Shown: one piece after another, positions 1-6,789 of the stretch | How positions within the stretch are numbered: position 1 is the stretch's first letter | How the letters are laid out: each line of letters opens with the position of its first letter | Origin: Streptomyces sp. NBC_00620 | GTDB lineage: Bacteria; Actinomycetota; Actinomycetes; Streptomycetales; Streptomycetaceae | Reading direction: 5' to 3' | Assembly: GCF_026341825.1 (NCBI RefSeq) | Contig: NZ_JAPENY010000001.1 | Coordinates: 2,480,001 to 2,544,000 of the forward strand | DNA: 64,000 nucleotides | The notes under the pieces: generated by a model | Seen by the model: only the letters and a program-made list of their open reading frames with translations | Databases searched by the model: none | Told to the model about the DNA's origin: nothing | Translations under genes and position numbers: made by a program

Positions 1-1
1 C

Positions 2-229
2 CGCATCGTCGCGCTGCTCGAAGCGAAGGGACTGGTCAGGCTGGAGCCGCACCCCGACGACCGGCGCCAGAAGGTCGTCACACAGACCGAGCAGGCCGAG
101 GCCATCCTCGAAGAGAGCCGCCGCAAGCGGAACGCGTGGCTGGCCGGCCTGGCCGAGGGTCTCGACGAGGACGAGTGGGCCAAGCTCCGCGAGGCCGCTC
201 CCGTCCTGGAGAAGCTCGCACAGATCTGA
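2..229 (+). CDS. MarR-family transcriptional regulator, C-terminal part (5' end outside window)
   Basis: The reading frame entering the window encodes the end of a winged-helix protein. The first residues (RIVALLEAKGLV, then HPDDRR.K.V) are the recognition-helix/wing signature of MarR repressors, in which D-x-R of the wing contacts DNA; the rest is the C-terminal dimerisation helix pair ending in LEKLAQI. About 75 residues are visible, half of the usual 140-160. An MFS exporter follows on the same strand 82 bases downstream, and MarR proteins commonly control adjacent efflux genes, so regulation of that exporter is a reasonable inference. The ligand cannot be read from the sequence. Confidence 0.85.
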   Translation, partial: RIVALLEAKGLVRLEPHPDDRRQKVVTQTEQAEAILEESRRKRNAWLAGLAEGLDEDEWAKLREAAPVLEKLAQI

Positions 230-246
230 CCCAAGCCGTAGTGCCA

Positions 247-285
247 GGACGTCGTCGTCCTGCACGCCCCAGGACGACGACGTCC
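247..285. terminator. Perfect 15-bp inverted repeat between marR-like gene and MFS gene
   Basis: Bases 247-261 and 271-285 are exact reverse complements with a 9-base loop. The repeat lies 17 bases after the marR-like stop and ends 12 bases before the Shine-Dalgarno of the MFS gene. No T-run follows, which is usual for Streptomyces terminators. It could equally be a MarR operator; the repetitive GTC/GAC content of the arms is compatible with either. Confidence 0.5.
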
Positions 286-311
286 GACGTACGCCTAGGA
301 GGCGAGCCCTT

Positions 312-1667
312 TTGAGTTCGGGACCCGGAGCAGACTCCGCCCCCGCACCAGCCACCCACGACTCCCCACCCGCCCCCGACACCCGCTCGTCGATGTTCAG
401 CTCGCTGAAGGTCCGGAACTACCGCCTGTTCTTCATGGGCCAGGTCGTCTCCAACACCGGCACCTGGATGCAGCGCATCGCCCAGGACTGGCTGGTGCTG
501 AGCCTGACCGGCTCGTCCGCCGCGGTCGGTATCACCACCGCGCTGCAGTTCCTGCCGATGCTGCTGTTCGGGCTGTACGGCGGCGTCCTCGTCGACCGTC
601 TCCGCAAGCGCCCGACCCTCCTTGCCACCCAGACGGCCATGGGCATCACCGGCCTCGCGCTCGCCTTCCTCACCCTCTCCGGACACGTCGAGGTCTGGCA
701 CGTCTACCTGGCCGCCTTCGTCGCGGGCCTTGTCACGGTCGTCGACAACCCGGCCCGCCAGTCCTTCGTCTCCGAGATGGTCGGCCCGGACCAGCTGCAG
801 AACGCGGTCAGCCTCAACTCCGCCAACTTCCAGTCCGCCCGCCTGATCGGCCCCGCCGTCGCGGGCCTGCTGATCACCGGCGTGGGCACGGGCTGGGCGT
901 TCCTCTTCAACGGCCTGTCGTTCGTCGCCCCCGTCGCGGGCCTGCTGCTGATGCGCACCCGCGATCTGCAGTTCGTCAAGCGCGCCCCGCGCGCCAAGGG
1001 CCAGCTCCGCGAGGGCCTGCGCTATGTCGCGAACCGTCCCGAGCTGATCTGGCCGATCGTCCTCGTCGGCTTCATCGGCACCTTCGGCTTCAACTTCCCG
1101 GTCTGGCTCTCGGCCTACGCGGACGACATCTTCCACGCGGGCGCCGGCGCGTACAGCCTCTTCAACACGCTGATGGCGGTCGGCTCCGTGGCCGGCGCGC
1201 TGCTCGCCGCCCGCCGCGGCACGGCCCGCCTGCGCGTCCTGATCGCCGCGGCGGTGGCCTTCGGTGTCCTGGAGGTGGTGGCGTCCGCGGCCCCCTCGCT
1301 CTGGCTCTTCGCCCTCCTCATGGTCCCGATCGGCCTCTTCGGTCTGACGGTCAACGTCACCGCGAACACCTCGGTCCAGATGGCCACCGACCCCGCCATG
1401 CGCGGCCGCGTCATGGCCCTGTTCATGATGGTCTTCATGGGCGGTACGCCCCTGGGGGCGCCCCTCGTCGGCTGGGTCACCGACGCCTACGGCCCGCGCA
1501 TCGGCTTCGCCCTCGGCGGCGTGATCTCGACGCTCTCGGCGCTCACCATCGGCCTGGTCCTGGCACGCCTCGGCGACCTCCGCCTCTCCCTGGGCTGGAA
1601 CCACGGCCACCCGCACGTCCGCTTCGTACCGAGGGAGGAGCGGGAGCGGCTGGCCACGGCGGCGTGA
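312..1667 (+). CDS. MFS transporter (MFS_3/EntS-like exporter), 451 aa
   Basis: A twelve-helix major facilitator protein. After a roughly 30-residue hydrophilic Ser/Pro-rich leader the helices begin at FSSLKVRNYRLFF, followed by the GxxxSxxGxWMQ region typical of the EntS/MFS_3 subfamily (Q.DWLVL.LTGS) and the loop 2-3 motif DRLRKRPTL. The second half contains the expected RGRVMAL loop. The TTG at 312 is taken as start because AGGAGG sits at 298-303 with 8-base spacing; an internal ATG at 393 lacks such a site. The gene directly follows a MarR regulator, suggesting drug or metabolite export under MarR control. Substrate unknown. Confidence 0.85.
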   Translation: MSSGPGADSAPAPATHDSPPAPDTRSSMFSSLKVRNYRLFFMGQVVSNTGTWMQRIAQDWLVLSLTGSSAAVGITTALQFLPMLLFGLYGGVLVDRLRKRPTLLATQTAMGITGLALAFLTLSGHVEVWHVYLAAFVAGLVTVVDNPARQSFVSEMVGPDQLQNAVSLNSANFQSARLIGPAVAGLLITGVGTGWAFLFNGLSFVAPVAGLLLMRTRDLQFVKRAPRAKGQLREGLRYVANRPELIWPIVLVGFIGTFGFNFPVWLSAYADDIFHAGAGAYSLFNTLMAVGSVAGALLAARRGTARLRVLIAAAVAFGVLEVVASAAPSLWLFALLMVPIGLFGLTVNVTANTSVQMATDPAMRGRVMALFMMVFMGGTPLGAPLVGWVTDAYGPRIGFALGGVISTLSALTIGLVLARLGDLRLSLGWNHGHPHVRFVPREERERLATAA

Positions 1668-1675
1668 CCCGGCGC

Positions 1676-1762
1676 GTGGGGCCGGGTCAGGTGACCCAGC
1701 TGTATGCGCTCAAGGGCCAGTTCGAACGCCGTCGGGCCGACCTTGAGCGCTCCGCCCGCTGA
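1676..1762 (+). CDS. Possible 28-aa ORF or gene remnant beside the IS element
   Basis: A GTG-started frame encodes a short, strongly charged helical peptide (QLYALKGQFERRRADLERSAR at its end) and stops just outside the right end of the IS605 element. There is no clear Shine-Dalgarno. Its charge pattern looks protein-like rather than random, and its position at the element border makes it either a small gene or the remains of one separated by insertion. It is not recognised. Confidence 0.25.
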   Translation: MGPGQVTQLYALKGQFERRRADLERSAR

Positions 1763-1771
1763 ACGGGTAGT

Positions 1772-1930
1772 TGAACTCTTGAAGTGCTCTCCCGGCTGAG
1801 GCCGGGAGATTCCTGCTTACCTTGCGGCAGCGGGCTTGACGCGCTTCGCGCGCCTGACGACTGCCCTCCCGGCAGCCGGGATGAGCGCGAGGCCCATCCG
1901 GTACAGGTGCAAGACGTTCCGGGCCGCGTT
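1772..1930 (-). ncRNA. Candidate omegaRNA (reRNA) scaffold of the TnpB element
   Basis: In IS605 elements the TnpB guide RNA comes from the 3' end of tnpB and the right end, with the guide taken from flanking DNA. Here, reading the minus strand past the tnpB stop at 1817, there is a 9-bp perfect hairpin (1788-1796 with 1801-1809, loop CTCA in that orientation) followed by CACTTCAAGAGTTCAAC and then host DNA. This is the position and shape expected of the 3' stem of an omegaRNA, so the guide would begin near 1765 and run toward lower coordinates. The 5' limit inside tnpB is a guess. Confidence 0.45.
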
Positions 1931-3097
1931 GTGGTCGGCGTTACCCGACCATCCGCAGTCCGGGTTCCTGCACACGAACACGGCCTGGGACTCCCTGCTG
2001 TCGGGCGTGGTGAAGCCGCACGCGGAACAGCGGCGGGACGTGTGGGGAGCGGGGACCTTGGCCAGGGTGCCGCCGAGTCGGGCGGTCTTGTACGTCAGCA
2101 TGGTGACCGTCCGGCCCCAAGCCTCCCCGCTGATGGAGCGGTTCAGCCCGGACTTCCGGGCGACGTTCTTCCCCGGTTCCTCGATGGTTCCCCTGGCCGA
2201 CTTGACCATGTTCGTGATGGCGAGTGCTTCGACCACCACGGTGCCGTATGTGCGGGCGATGACGGTGGTCGTCTTGTGCTGCCAGTCCAGGGCCCGGCGC
2301 TTGGCTTTCGCGCGGAGTCCTGCGATCTGGTCATAGGTGCGGTGCAGCCGGCGGCTGGTGCGCGCGCCGGGCTTGCGATGCTGCTTGCGCCGGGCGGCGC
2401 GCTGCTCCAGGTGCAGAAGCCTGGCCCTCTCCTTGTCCGTCAGCCATTCGCCGTGCTCGTACGTTTCGCCGTCCGAGAGGGCTATGGGCACGGTGACGCC
2501 CACGTCGATGCCGACGTCCGGCCCCTGGTGGGGATCGGGTTTGCCCTGAAGGGTCTGGACGCGGAAGGCGATGTGCCAGCCGAGCGCGTCCTTGACCAGC
2601 CGGGCCCCGGTGATCCGGTTCTCCGCGCCTGCGTGCTTGCCCACCGGCAGGTCTTTCGTCCAGCGGAAGCGGACCCGGCCCACCTTGGGAATGTTGACCA
2701 TGCCCCAGCGTCGGTGCACGCGGGTGATGTTCAGGTCCCGGCCCTGCGGGATGTCCACGGACATCACCGTGCGGATGCGGCCCTTGAAGTTCGGGGCGTC
2801 CGCGCGGCCCTCCCAGCAGCTCTTCCAAGCCTGGAAGTACGTCTTGAGGACCGCTTGCGCGGCCTGGGCGGGCAGGACTGCCAGGAAATCGATGTCCTGA
2901 CGGGCCTGGCGGATCGCGGCGTCCGCGTTCGCGGGCGTCCGCTTCCCCTTCGGCATCATCTGCCACCACGCGTGGAGAAGGTTCCACATCGTGCGGGCCG
3001 CGTGCGCCTGGTCATCCGCTGCGCGAACTCCGGCAGGAGACAGCGCAAGCCGGGCACGATGCCCGAACTGCCGCTTGACCAGAGCGCCTTGACTCAT
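1817..3097 (-). CDS. tnpB: TnpB, RNA-guided endonuclease of the IS605 element, 426 aa
   Basis: Members of this family are compact RuvC nucleases guided by an omegaRNA and are the ancestors of Cas12. The N-terminal helix-turn-helix and WED-like part (MSQGALVKRQFGHRARLA ...) precede the RuvC parts. All three RuvC carboxylates are present: Asp near residue 198 in VGIDVGVTV, Glu near 290 in VVVEALAI, and Asp near 388 in NADHNAARN. The zinc ribbon has Cys at about 357, 360, 376 and 381. Length is within the normal 380-430. The ATG at 3097 is preferred to an in-frame TTG at 3106; a TATTTT box 9 bases upstream suggests a leaderless transcript. Nothing indicates inactivation. Confidence 0.92.
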   Translation of the reverse strand: MSQGALVKRQFGHRARLALSPAGVRAADDQAHAARTMWNLLHAWWQMMPKGKRTPANADAAIRQARQDIDFLAVLPAQAAQAVLKTYFQAWKSCWEGRADAPNFKGRIRTVMSVDIPQGRDLNITRVHRRWGMVNIPKVGRVRFRWTKDLPVGKHAGAENRITGARLVKDALGWHIAFRVQTLQGKPDPHQGPDVGIDVGVTVPIALSDGETYEHGEWLTDKERARLLHLEQRAARRKQHRKPGARTSRRLHRTYDQIAGLRAKAKRRALDWQHKTTTVIARTYGTVVVEALAITNMVKSARGTIEEPGKNVARKSGLNRSISGEAWGRTVTMLTYKTARLGGTLAKVPAPHTSRRCSACGFTTPDSRESQAVFVCRNPDCGWSGNADHNAARNVLHLYRMGLALIPAAGRAVVRRAKRVKPAAAR

Positions 3098-3120
3098 AGT
3101 CGACAAAATAGCATTGGTTT
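3098..3120. promoter_or_regulatory. Compact AT-rich divergent promoter of tnpA/tnpB
   Basis: The 23 bases between the two start codons are much richer in A and T than the surroundings. They contain a TAGCAT box (3109-3114) just before the tnpA ATG and, on the other strand, a TATTTT box before the tnpB ATG, so both messages could be leaderless. A GACT-N3-AGTC dyad overlaps the tnpB start at 3091-3101. Confidence 0.4.
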
Positions 3121-3549
3121 ATGTCACCGCGCTGGAACCCTAATCCCGATGTCAGAACCGGTCGTCACGTTGTCTATAACCTGCACGTTCACTTGGTTTT
3201 TGTCACGAAGTACCGGCGGAAGGCGTTCACCGACGCCATGCTGACCCGCACCGAGGAGATCATGCGGGAGGTCTGCACCGACTTCGAGGCCGAGCTGAAA
3301 CAGTTCAACGGCGAACAGGACCACATCCACCTGCTCGTGCACTACCCGCCCAAAGTCCAGCTCTCCAAGCTGGTCAACTCCCTCAAGGGCGTCAGCTCCC
3401 GCAGACTCCGCCAGGAGTACGACAGCCACGTCCGCCGGTACCTGTGGGGCGGACACTTCTGGTCCGGCTCCTACTTCGCAGGATCATGCGGCGGGGCACC
3501 CCTGACCGCCGTCAAGCAGTACATCGAAAGCCAGCAACGCCCCACCTGA
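3121..3549 (+). CDS. tnpA: TnpA, IS200/IS605 Y1 transposase, 142 aa
   Basis: This is the HUH-type single-strand DNA transposase that excises and inserts the element. The HUH metal-binding pair is seen as DHIHLLVH, and the catalytic tyrosine of the C-terminal helix is in KQYIESQ. The N-terminal strand NLHVHLVFVTKYRRK is characteristic of the family. At 142 residues it is full length for this group (130-155). It starts 23 bases from tnpB on the opposite strand. The intact protein implies that the element could move and could mobilise related ends. Confidence 0.93.
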   Translation: MSPRWNPNPDVRTGRHVVYNLHVHLVFVTKYRRKAFTDAMLTRTEEIMREVCTDFEAELKQFNGEQDHIHLLVHYPPKVQLSKLVNSLKGVSSRRLRQEYDSHVRRYLWGGHFWSGSYFAGSCGGAPLTAVKQYIESQQRPT

Positions 3550-3558
3550 CGTCACCAC

Positions 3559-3630
3559 GGAGGCGCAGAGCACTCCGGCGCTCCGCGCCTCCGACCCAAG
3601 GATGGCCTTCACCCCCGCCCCGAAGGGCGG
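3559..3630. repeat. Left-end hairpins of the IS605 element
   Basis: An imperfect hairpin (3559-3566 pairing with 3585-3592, extended by GAGC/GCTC inside) and a second 6-bp hairpin (3615-3620 with 3625-3630, CGAA loop) lie directly beyond the tnpA stop. Structures like these are the TnpA recognition sites at IS200/IS605 ends. Which of the two is the true terminal hairpin cannot be decided by eye. Confidence 0.5.
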
Positions 3631-3644
3631 AGCACTGGCCAAGA

Positions 3645-3809
3645 TCAGAGGTAGACGATGAGGACCATCACGCCCACGGTGAAGGTGAGGGAGAAGACCA
3701 CGCCCGCGTGGGCGCGCAGGCTCTCCATCCCGAAGAGGTGAACGAAGCCGATGGTGACGAGGGCGCCCATGAGGAGGGTGATCCACAGGATCGTCGTGCA
3801 TACCTCCAT
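3645..3809 (-). CDS. Small integral membrane protein, 54 aa
   Basis: The frame encodes MEVCTTILWITLL at the start and two hydrophobic segments (about residues 5-25 and 36-54) separated by a short loop with FGMESLRAHAG. The stop lies directly beside the IS605 left end, so the element inserted immediately behind the gene without truncating it visibly. A different minus-strand frame covers the same DNA but yields a Pro/Arg/His-rich product with no hydrophobic character. No good Shine-Dalgarno precedes the ATG. The function is unknown. Confidence 0.55.
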   Translation of the reverse strand: MEVCTTILWITLLMGALVTIGFVHLFGMESLRAHAGVVFSLTFTVGVMVLIVYL

Positions 3810-3856
3810 CGTCCGGGAGGGTCGCCCGTTGATCCATTCCCTGGAAGGGTGACGTC

Positions 3857-4453
3857 ATGAGACTCTTCGCGGCTGTGCTGCCACCCGAGGACGTGACGAG
3901 TGAACTCGGCTCGGTGGTGGACGAGTTGCGCGGGTTGCCGGGGGCTCAGGCGCTGCGGTGGACCGGCCGCCCCGGGTGGCACTTCACGCTCGCGTTCTAC
4001 GGCGAGGTCGACGAGGACGTCGTACCGGACCTGTCGGAGCGGCTGGCGCGCGCGGCCCACCGTACGGACCCGTTCGCCCTCGCACTGCGCGGCGGTGGCC
4101 ACTTCGGCGGGCGGGCGTTGTGGGCGGGGGTGTCGGGTGACGTCCCCGTCCTGCGGCTGCTCGCTGACCGGGCGGAGGCGGCGGCCAGGAAGGCGGGCGT
4201 CCCGATGGGGGCGCACCGCCGCTACCGGCCCCACCTCACAGTGGCCCGCAGCCGCTCGGACGCCGACTTCGAGGCGTACGTCACTGTTCTGGACGCCTTC
4301 GCCGGGCGCGAGTGGACGGTGGGGGAGCTGTGTCTCGTACGCAGCGATCTGCCCAGGTCGGGGGTGCCGGGGGAGCAGCCGCGTTACGAGACGGTGGCGC
4401 GGTGGCCGTTGGGGGCGTCCGCCTCACGGGCCCCGCTCGGGGCGGGCGGCTGA
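3857..4453 (+). CDS. thpR: RNA 2',3'-cyclic phosphodiesterase (2H phosphoesterase), 198 aa
   Basis: A ThpR/LigT-type enzyme that opens 2',3'-cyclic phosphates on RNA. Both catalytic H-x-T motifs are present, HFTLAFYG near residue 43 and HLTVARSR near residue 131, spaced as usual in the two-lobed 2H fold; the N-terminus MRLFAAVLPP is typical. The ATG at 3857 has GGAAGGG about 8 bases upstream. The last 15 residues are a low-complexity tail. It is divergent from the small membrane protein and upstream of a 29-aa peptide gene. Confidence 0.9.
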   Translation: MRLFAAVLPPEDVTSELGSVVDELRGLPGAQALRWTGRPGWHFTLAFYGEVDEDVVPDLSERLARAAHRTDPFALALRGGGHFGGRALWAGVSGDVPVLRLLADRAEAAARKAGVPMGAHRRYRPHLTVARSRSDADFEAYVTVLDAFAGREWTVGELCLVRSDLPRSGVPGEQPRYETVARWPLGASASRAPLGAGG

Positions 4454-4473
4454 AGGTGCCCGGCGGCGGCCGG

Positions 4474-4479
4474 TTAACC
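4474..4479 (+). promoter_or_regulatory. Candidate -10 box for a leaderless mRNA
   Basis: TAACCT placed 8 bases before the GTG of the 29-aa peptide gene would put transcription initiation at the start codon itself. Confidence 0.35.
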
Positions 4480-4487
4480 TCGACCAC

Positions 4488-4577
4488 GTGGACCCAAAGA
4501 CTCGTAATCGGATCATGGCCGGTGTGCTCGTGCTGATGTTCGTCGTGGTGGCAGTGGCGGCGGCGGTCGGGCAGTAG
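4488..4577 (+). CDS. 29-aa single-span membrane peptide, probably leaderless
   Basis: GTG-started frame VDPKTRNRIMAGVLVLMF followed by a Val/Ala-rich transmembrane stretch to the stop. A charged N-terminus with one hydrophobic helix is typical of small membrane proteins, and near-identical peptides are familiar from Streptomyces at this sort of location. There is no Shine-Dalgarno, but a TAACCT box (4474-4479) lies 8 bases before the GTG, the spacing of a -10 element for a leaderless mRNA. Function unknown. Confidence 0.65.
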   Translation: MDPKTRNRIMAGVLVLMFVVVAVAAAVGQ

Positions 4578-4642
4578 CCCGCCGCCGCCCCCTGCGCGGT
4601 GCCCTCGCGGGCGGTGCGCCGTGCCCTCGTGGGCTGGCTACG

Positions 4643-5635
4643 TCACCAGGCGAAGGCCTCCGGAGACGGCCCCGGCCCCGGGAAGATCTCGTCCAGGGAC
4701 GTCAGGACATCCTCGGACAGTTCCAGTTCGACGGCGCGGAGCGCTGACTCGAGCTGTTCGGCGGTGCGTGGGCCGACGATCGGGCCCGTGACGCCGGGGC
4801 GGGTCAGCAGCCAGGCCAGGGCGGCTTCGCCGGGTTCCAGGCCGTGCTTCTCGAGCAGATCCTCGTACGCCTGGATCTGCGCGCGTGCGGTGGGGTCGGC
4901 GAGGGTGTCGGCGGCCCGGCCGCTCGCCCGGCGTCCGCCCTGGATCTCCTTCTTGATGACCCCGCCGAGCAGTCCGCCCTGCAACGGCGACCACGGGATG
5001 ACCCCGAGCCCGTACTCCTGCGCGGCCGGGATGACCTCCATCTCGGCGCGCCGCTCGGCGAGGTTGTAGAGGCACTGCTCGCTGACGAGACCGATGGTGC
5101 CGCCGCGCCTCGCAGCGATCTCGTTGGCCTGGGCGATCTTGTAACCGGGGAAGTTGCTGGACCCCACGTAGAGGATCTTCCCCTGCTGTACCAGGACGTC
5201 GATCGCCTGCCAGATCTCCTCGAAGGGAGTGTCCCGGTCGATGTGATGGAACTGGTAGACGTCGATGTAGTCGGTCTGGAGCCGCTTGAGGCTGGCGTCC
5301 ACCGCTCGCCGGATGTTGAGCGCGGAGAGCTTGTCGTGGTTGGGCCAGGGGGCGCCCTCGACGCCCATGTTCCCGTACATCTTGGTGGCGAGCACGGTCT
5401 TGTCGCGTCGCTCGCCGCCCTTGGCGAACCAGTTCCCGATGATCTCTTCGGTGCGGCCCTTGTTCTCGCCCCACCCGTAGACGTTCGCCGTGTCGAAGTA
5501 GTTGATACCCGCGTCCAGCGCCGCGTCCATGATCGCGTGGCTGTCGGCCTCGTCTGTCTGCGGACCGAAGTTCATGGTGCCGAGGACGAGCCGGCTGACC
5601 TTGAGTCCCGTGCGTCCGAGCTGCGTGTACTTCAT
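4643..5635 (-). CDS. Aldo/keto reductase, 330 aa
   Basis: An NADPH-dependent TIM-barrel oxidoreductase of the AKR superfamily. It starts MKYTQLGRTGLKVSRLVLGTM, has the catalytic Asp-Tyr region FDTANVYGWGENKG (residues 50-63), the Lys region TKMYG, the catalytic His in QFHHID, and the C-terminal NADPH-binding GPIVGPRTAEQLESAL. It most resembles the AKR11/YajO-like group. The ATG at 5635 is chosen; an in-frame TTG lies nine bases upstream. Substrate unknown. It is monocistronic, 54 bases from the Uma2 gene read in the same direction. Confidence 0.88.
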   Translation of the reverse strand: MKYTQLGRTGLKVSRLVLGTMNFGPQTDEADSHAIMDAALDAGINYFDTANVYGWGENKGRTEEIIGNWFAKGGERRDKTVLATKMYGNMGVEGAPWPNHDKLSALNIRRAVDASLKRLQTDYIDVYQFHHIDRDTPFEEIWQAIDVLVQQGKILYVGSSNFPGYKIAQANEIAARRGGTIGLVSEQCLYNLAERRAEMEVIPAAQEYGLGVIPWSPLQGGLLGGVIKKEIQGGRRASGRAADTLADPTARAQIQAYEDLLEKHGLEPGEAALAWLLTRPGVTGPIVGPRTAEQLESALRAVELELSEDVLTSLDEIFPGPGPSPEAFAW

Positions 5636-5698
5636 GGCTACCAAGCCAACGACGTGGAGTGCGCTCTAGGCAAGGGTGGCTGGCGGGGTGGGGTGAAG

Positions 5699-6286
5699 TC
5701 AGTCGCGGGGGAACTCGTGGGTCTTGAGGGTGAGGCCGAGGTGGGTGTGGGTGAGATCCATGTCCGTGCCGAAGGTGACGGTCGTCTCGGTGGTGTAGTC
5801 GTCGCCCTTGGGCTGGGTGTAGAGGTGGCACTTGCCCTGGTAGGGGTCGGCGATGAGGTAGACGGGGACTTCTGCCGTGGCGTACGCGGTCTTCTTGGGG
5901 CCGTAGTCGTTGGGTCCCGTCCCCTTGGAGATGACCTCGGCGACGAACTCGACGTCCTGGTAGCTCCACAGCCCCTTGGAACTCTTGGCGGCGTCCTCGG
6001 CCACGAGCGTCACGTCCGAAGCGAAGCCGTTGAGGTGTCCCGGGTAGTCGACGCGCACGTCGGACTTGACGCGCTTGCGCGGGTACTTGGTCCGCAACTG
6101 CTCGACGATATCCAGGATGATCTCCCAGTGGGTGTCCCGCTGCGGCGACATGAAGATGGCCCCCTCGACGATCTCGACCTTGTATCCCTCGGGGGTGGGC
6201 ATGTGCTCAAGGCGCTCGAACAGCACGTCGAGCGTGAGCTCTTCGCTCTCGTCGGCCATCTCGATCCTGTCTTCAAGGACGGTCAT
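5699..6286 (-). CDS. Uma2-family (DUF820) restriction endonuclease-like protein, 195 aa
   Basis: Uma2 proteins have a PD-(D/E)XK nuclease fold and are strongly expanded in Streptomyces and cyanobacteria with unclear roles. The order is as in the family: an N-terminal helix with EGYKVEIVEGAIFMSP, then DVTLVAED (acidic active-site strand), then FVAEVIS followed by K.AYA.A.VP.Y.I.D, where the E-x-S and Lys positions complete the motif. The ATG at 6286 has GGAGGAG 8 bases upstream; the frame is open further upstream but without support. No partner toxin, antitoxin or methylase is adjacent. Confidence 0.85.
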   Translation of the reverse strand: MTVLEDRIEMADESEELTLDVLFERLEHMPTPEGYKVEIVEGAIFMSPQRDTHWEIILDIVEQLRTKYPRKRVKSDVRVDYPGHLNGFASDVTLVAEDAAKSSKGLWSYQDVEFVAEVISKGTGPNDYGPKKTAYATAEVPVYLIADPYQGKCHLYTQPKGDDYTTETTVTFGTDMDLTHTHLGLTLKTHEFPRD

Positions 6287-6789
6287 CGTGGCACTCCTCC
6301 CCGGCCGCCACCCGGTCGAGAGCGGCCGCGCAGTACAACGATACGCACGGTGACCTGGACACGGGCATGGTTTCCCGGCACGGGAATCGGGCGGATTGCC
6401 TTTCCCGGAAAAGTGTGGGCACATTTCCGTGCCGCCTTTGCTGGGAACAGGTTTCGGGTGGAAATGCAAGTCGGATCCTGGAATTCCCCTGGTGTCGCGT
6501 GCCCATAATCAGCAGGGTTCGTCAAGGGCGAGAATCACCACATGGGGGGAGGAGTTCTCCAGCCGGGAGTACGGTCAAGGGGCTGCTAGGGTGGGCCTTC
6601 GTCCCGAGCCCCGTTGCGCCGTATCGGCGCCGAACCTCGGATTGCAGTAGGCGTTCCGTTTCGCCGGATCGATTCCGTTCGCCTCGTTTCTCTCTCGGAA
6701 CGCAAGTTGACTTTCCGGGTCGCTTCCGTTCTCCGGGGAAATGCTTTCAGTCCACCTCTGGGTTTCCCGCCCACCTTTGGAGTACTTCC
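6287..6789. promoter_or_regulatory. 503-base intergenic region between divergent Uma2 and DHA2 genes
   Basis: No convincing gene was seen here. The segment is less GC-rich than its flanks and contains several TTTCCGG/TTCCC repeats and GGAA motifs (6370-6470, 6655-6740). A TTGACT box at 6704-6709 lies about 80 bases before the exporter start and could be a -35 element. A dedicated regulator gene, usual beside DHA2 pumps, is absent. Confidence 0.35.

Larger units (their letters stand above)
1772..3640. mobile_element. IS200/IS605-family insertion sequence with divergent tnpA and tnpB
   Basis: The element carries a Y1 HUH transposase gene (tnpA, 3121-3549, plus) and a TnpB gene (1817-3097, minus) arranged back to back with only 23 bases between the starts. 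Subterminal hairpins lie outside both genes: 1788-1809 beyond the tnpB end and 3559-3592 plus 3615-3630 beyond the tnpA end, as expected for single-strand transposition. By IS605 convention the right end is next to the tnpB 3' end and the left end is beyond tnpA. The exact boundaries were not determined because these elements make no target duplication; they are estimated from the outermost hairpins and the TTCAAC-like sequence at 1766-1775. Confidence 0.8.

Noticed and set aside
78..1616. Long minus-strand reading frame opposite the MFS gene
   Set aside because: Arg/Gly/Asp-rich product with no domain; typical shadow frame of a GC-rich gene.
5699..6469. Extended N-terminus for the Uma2 protein
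   Set aside because: ATG 6286 has a strong ribosome-binding site; the extra residues have no homology-like features.
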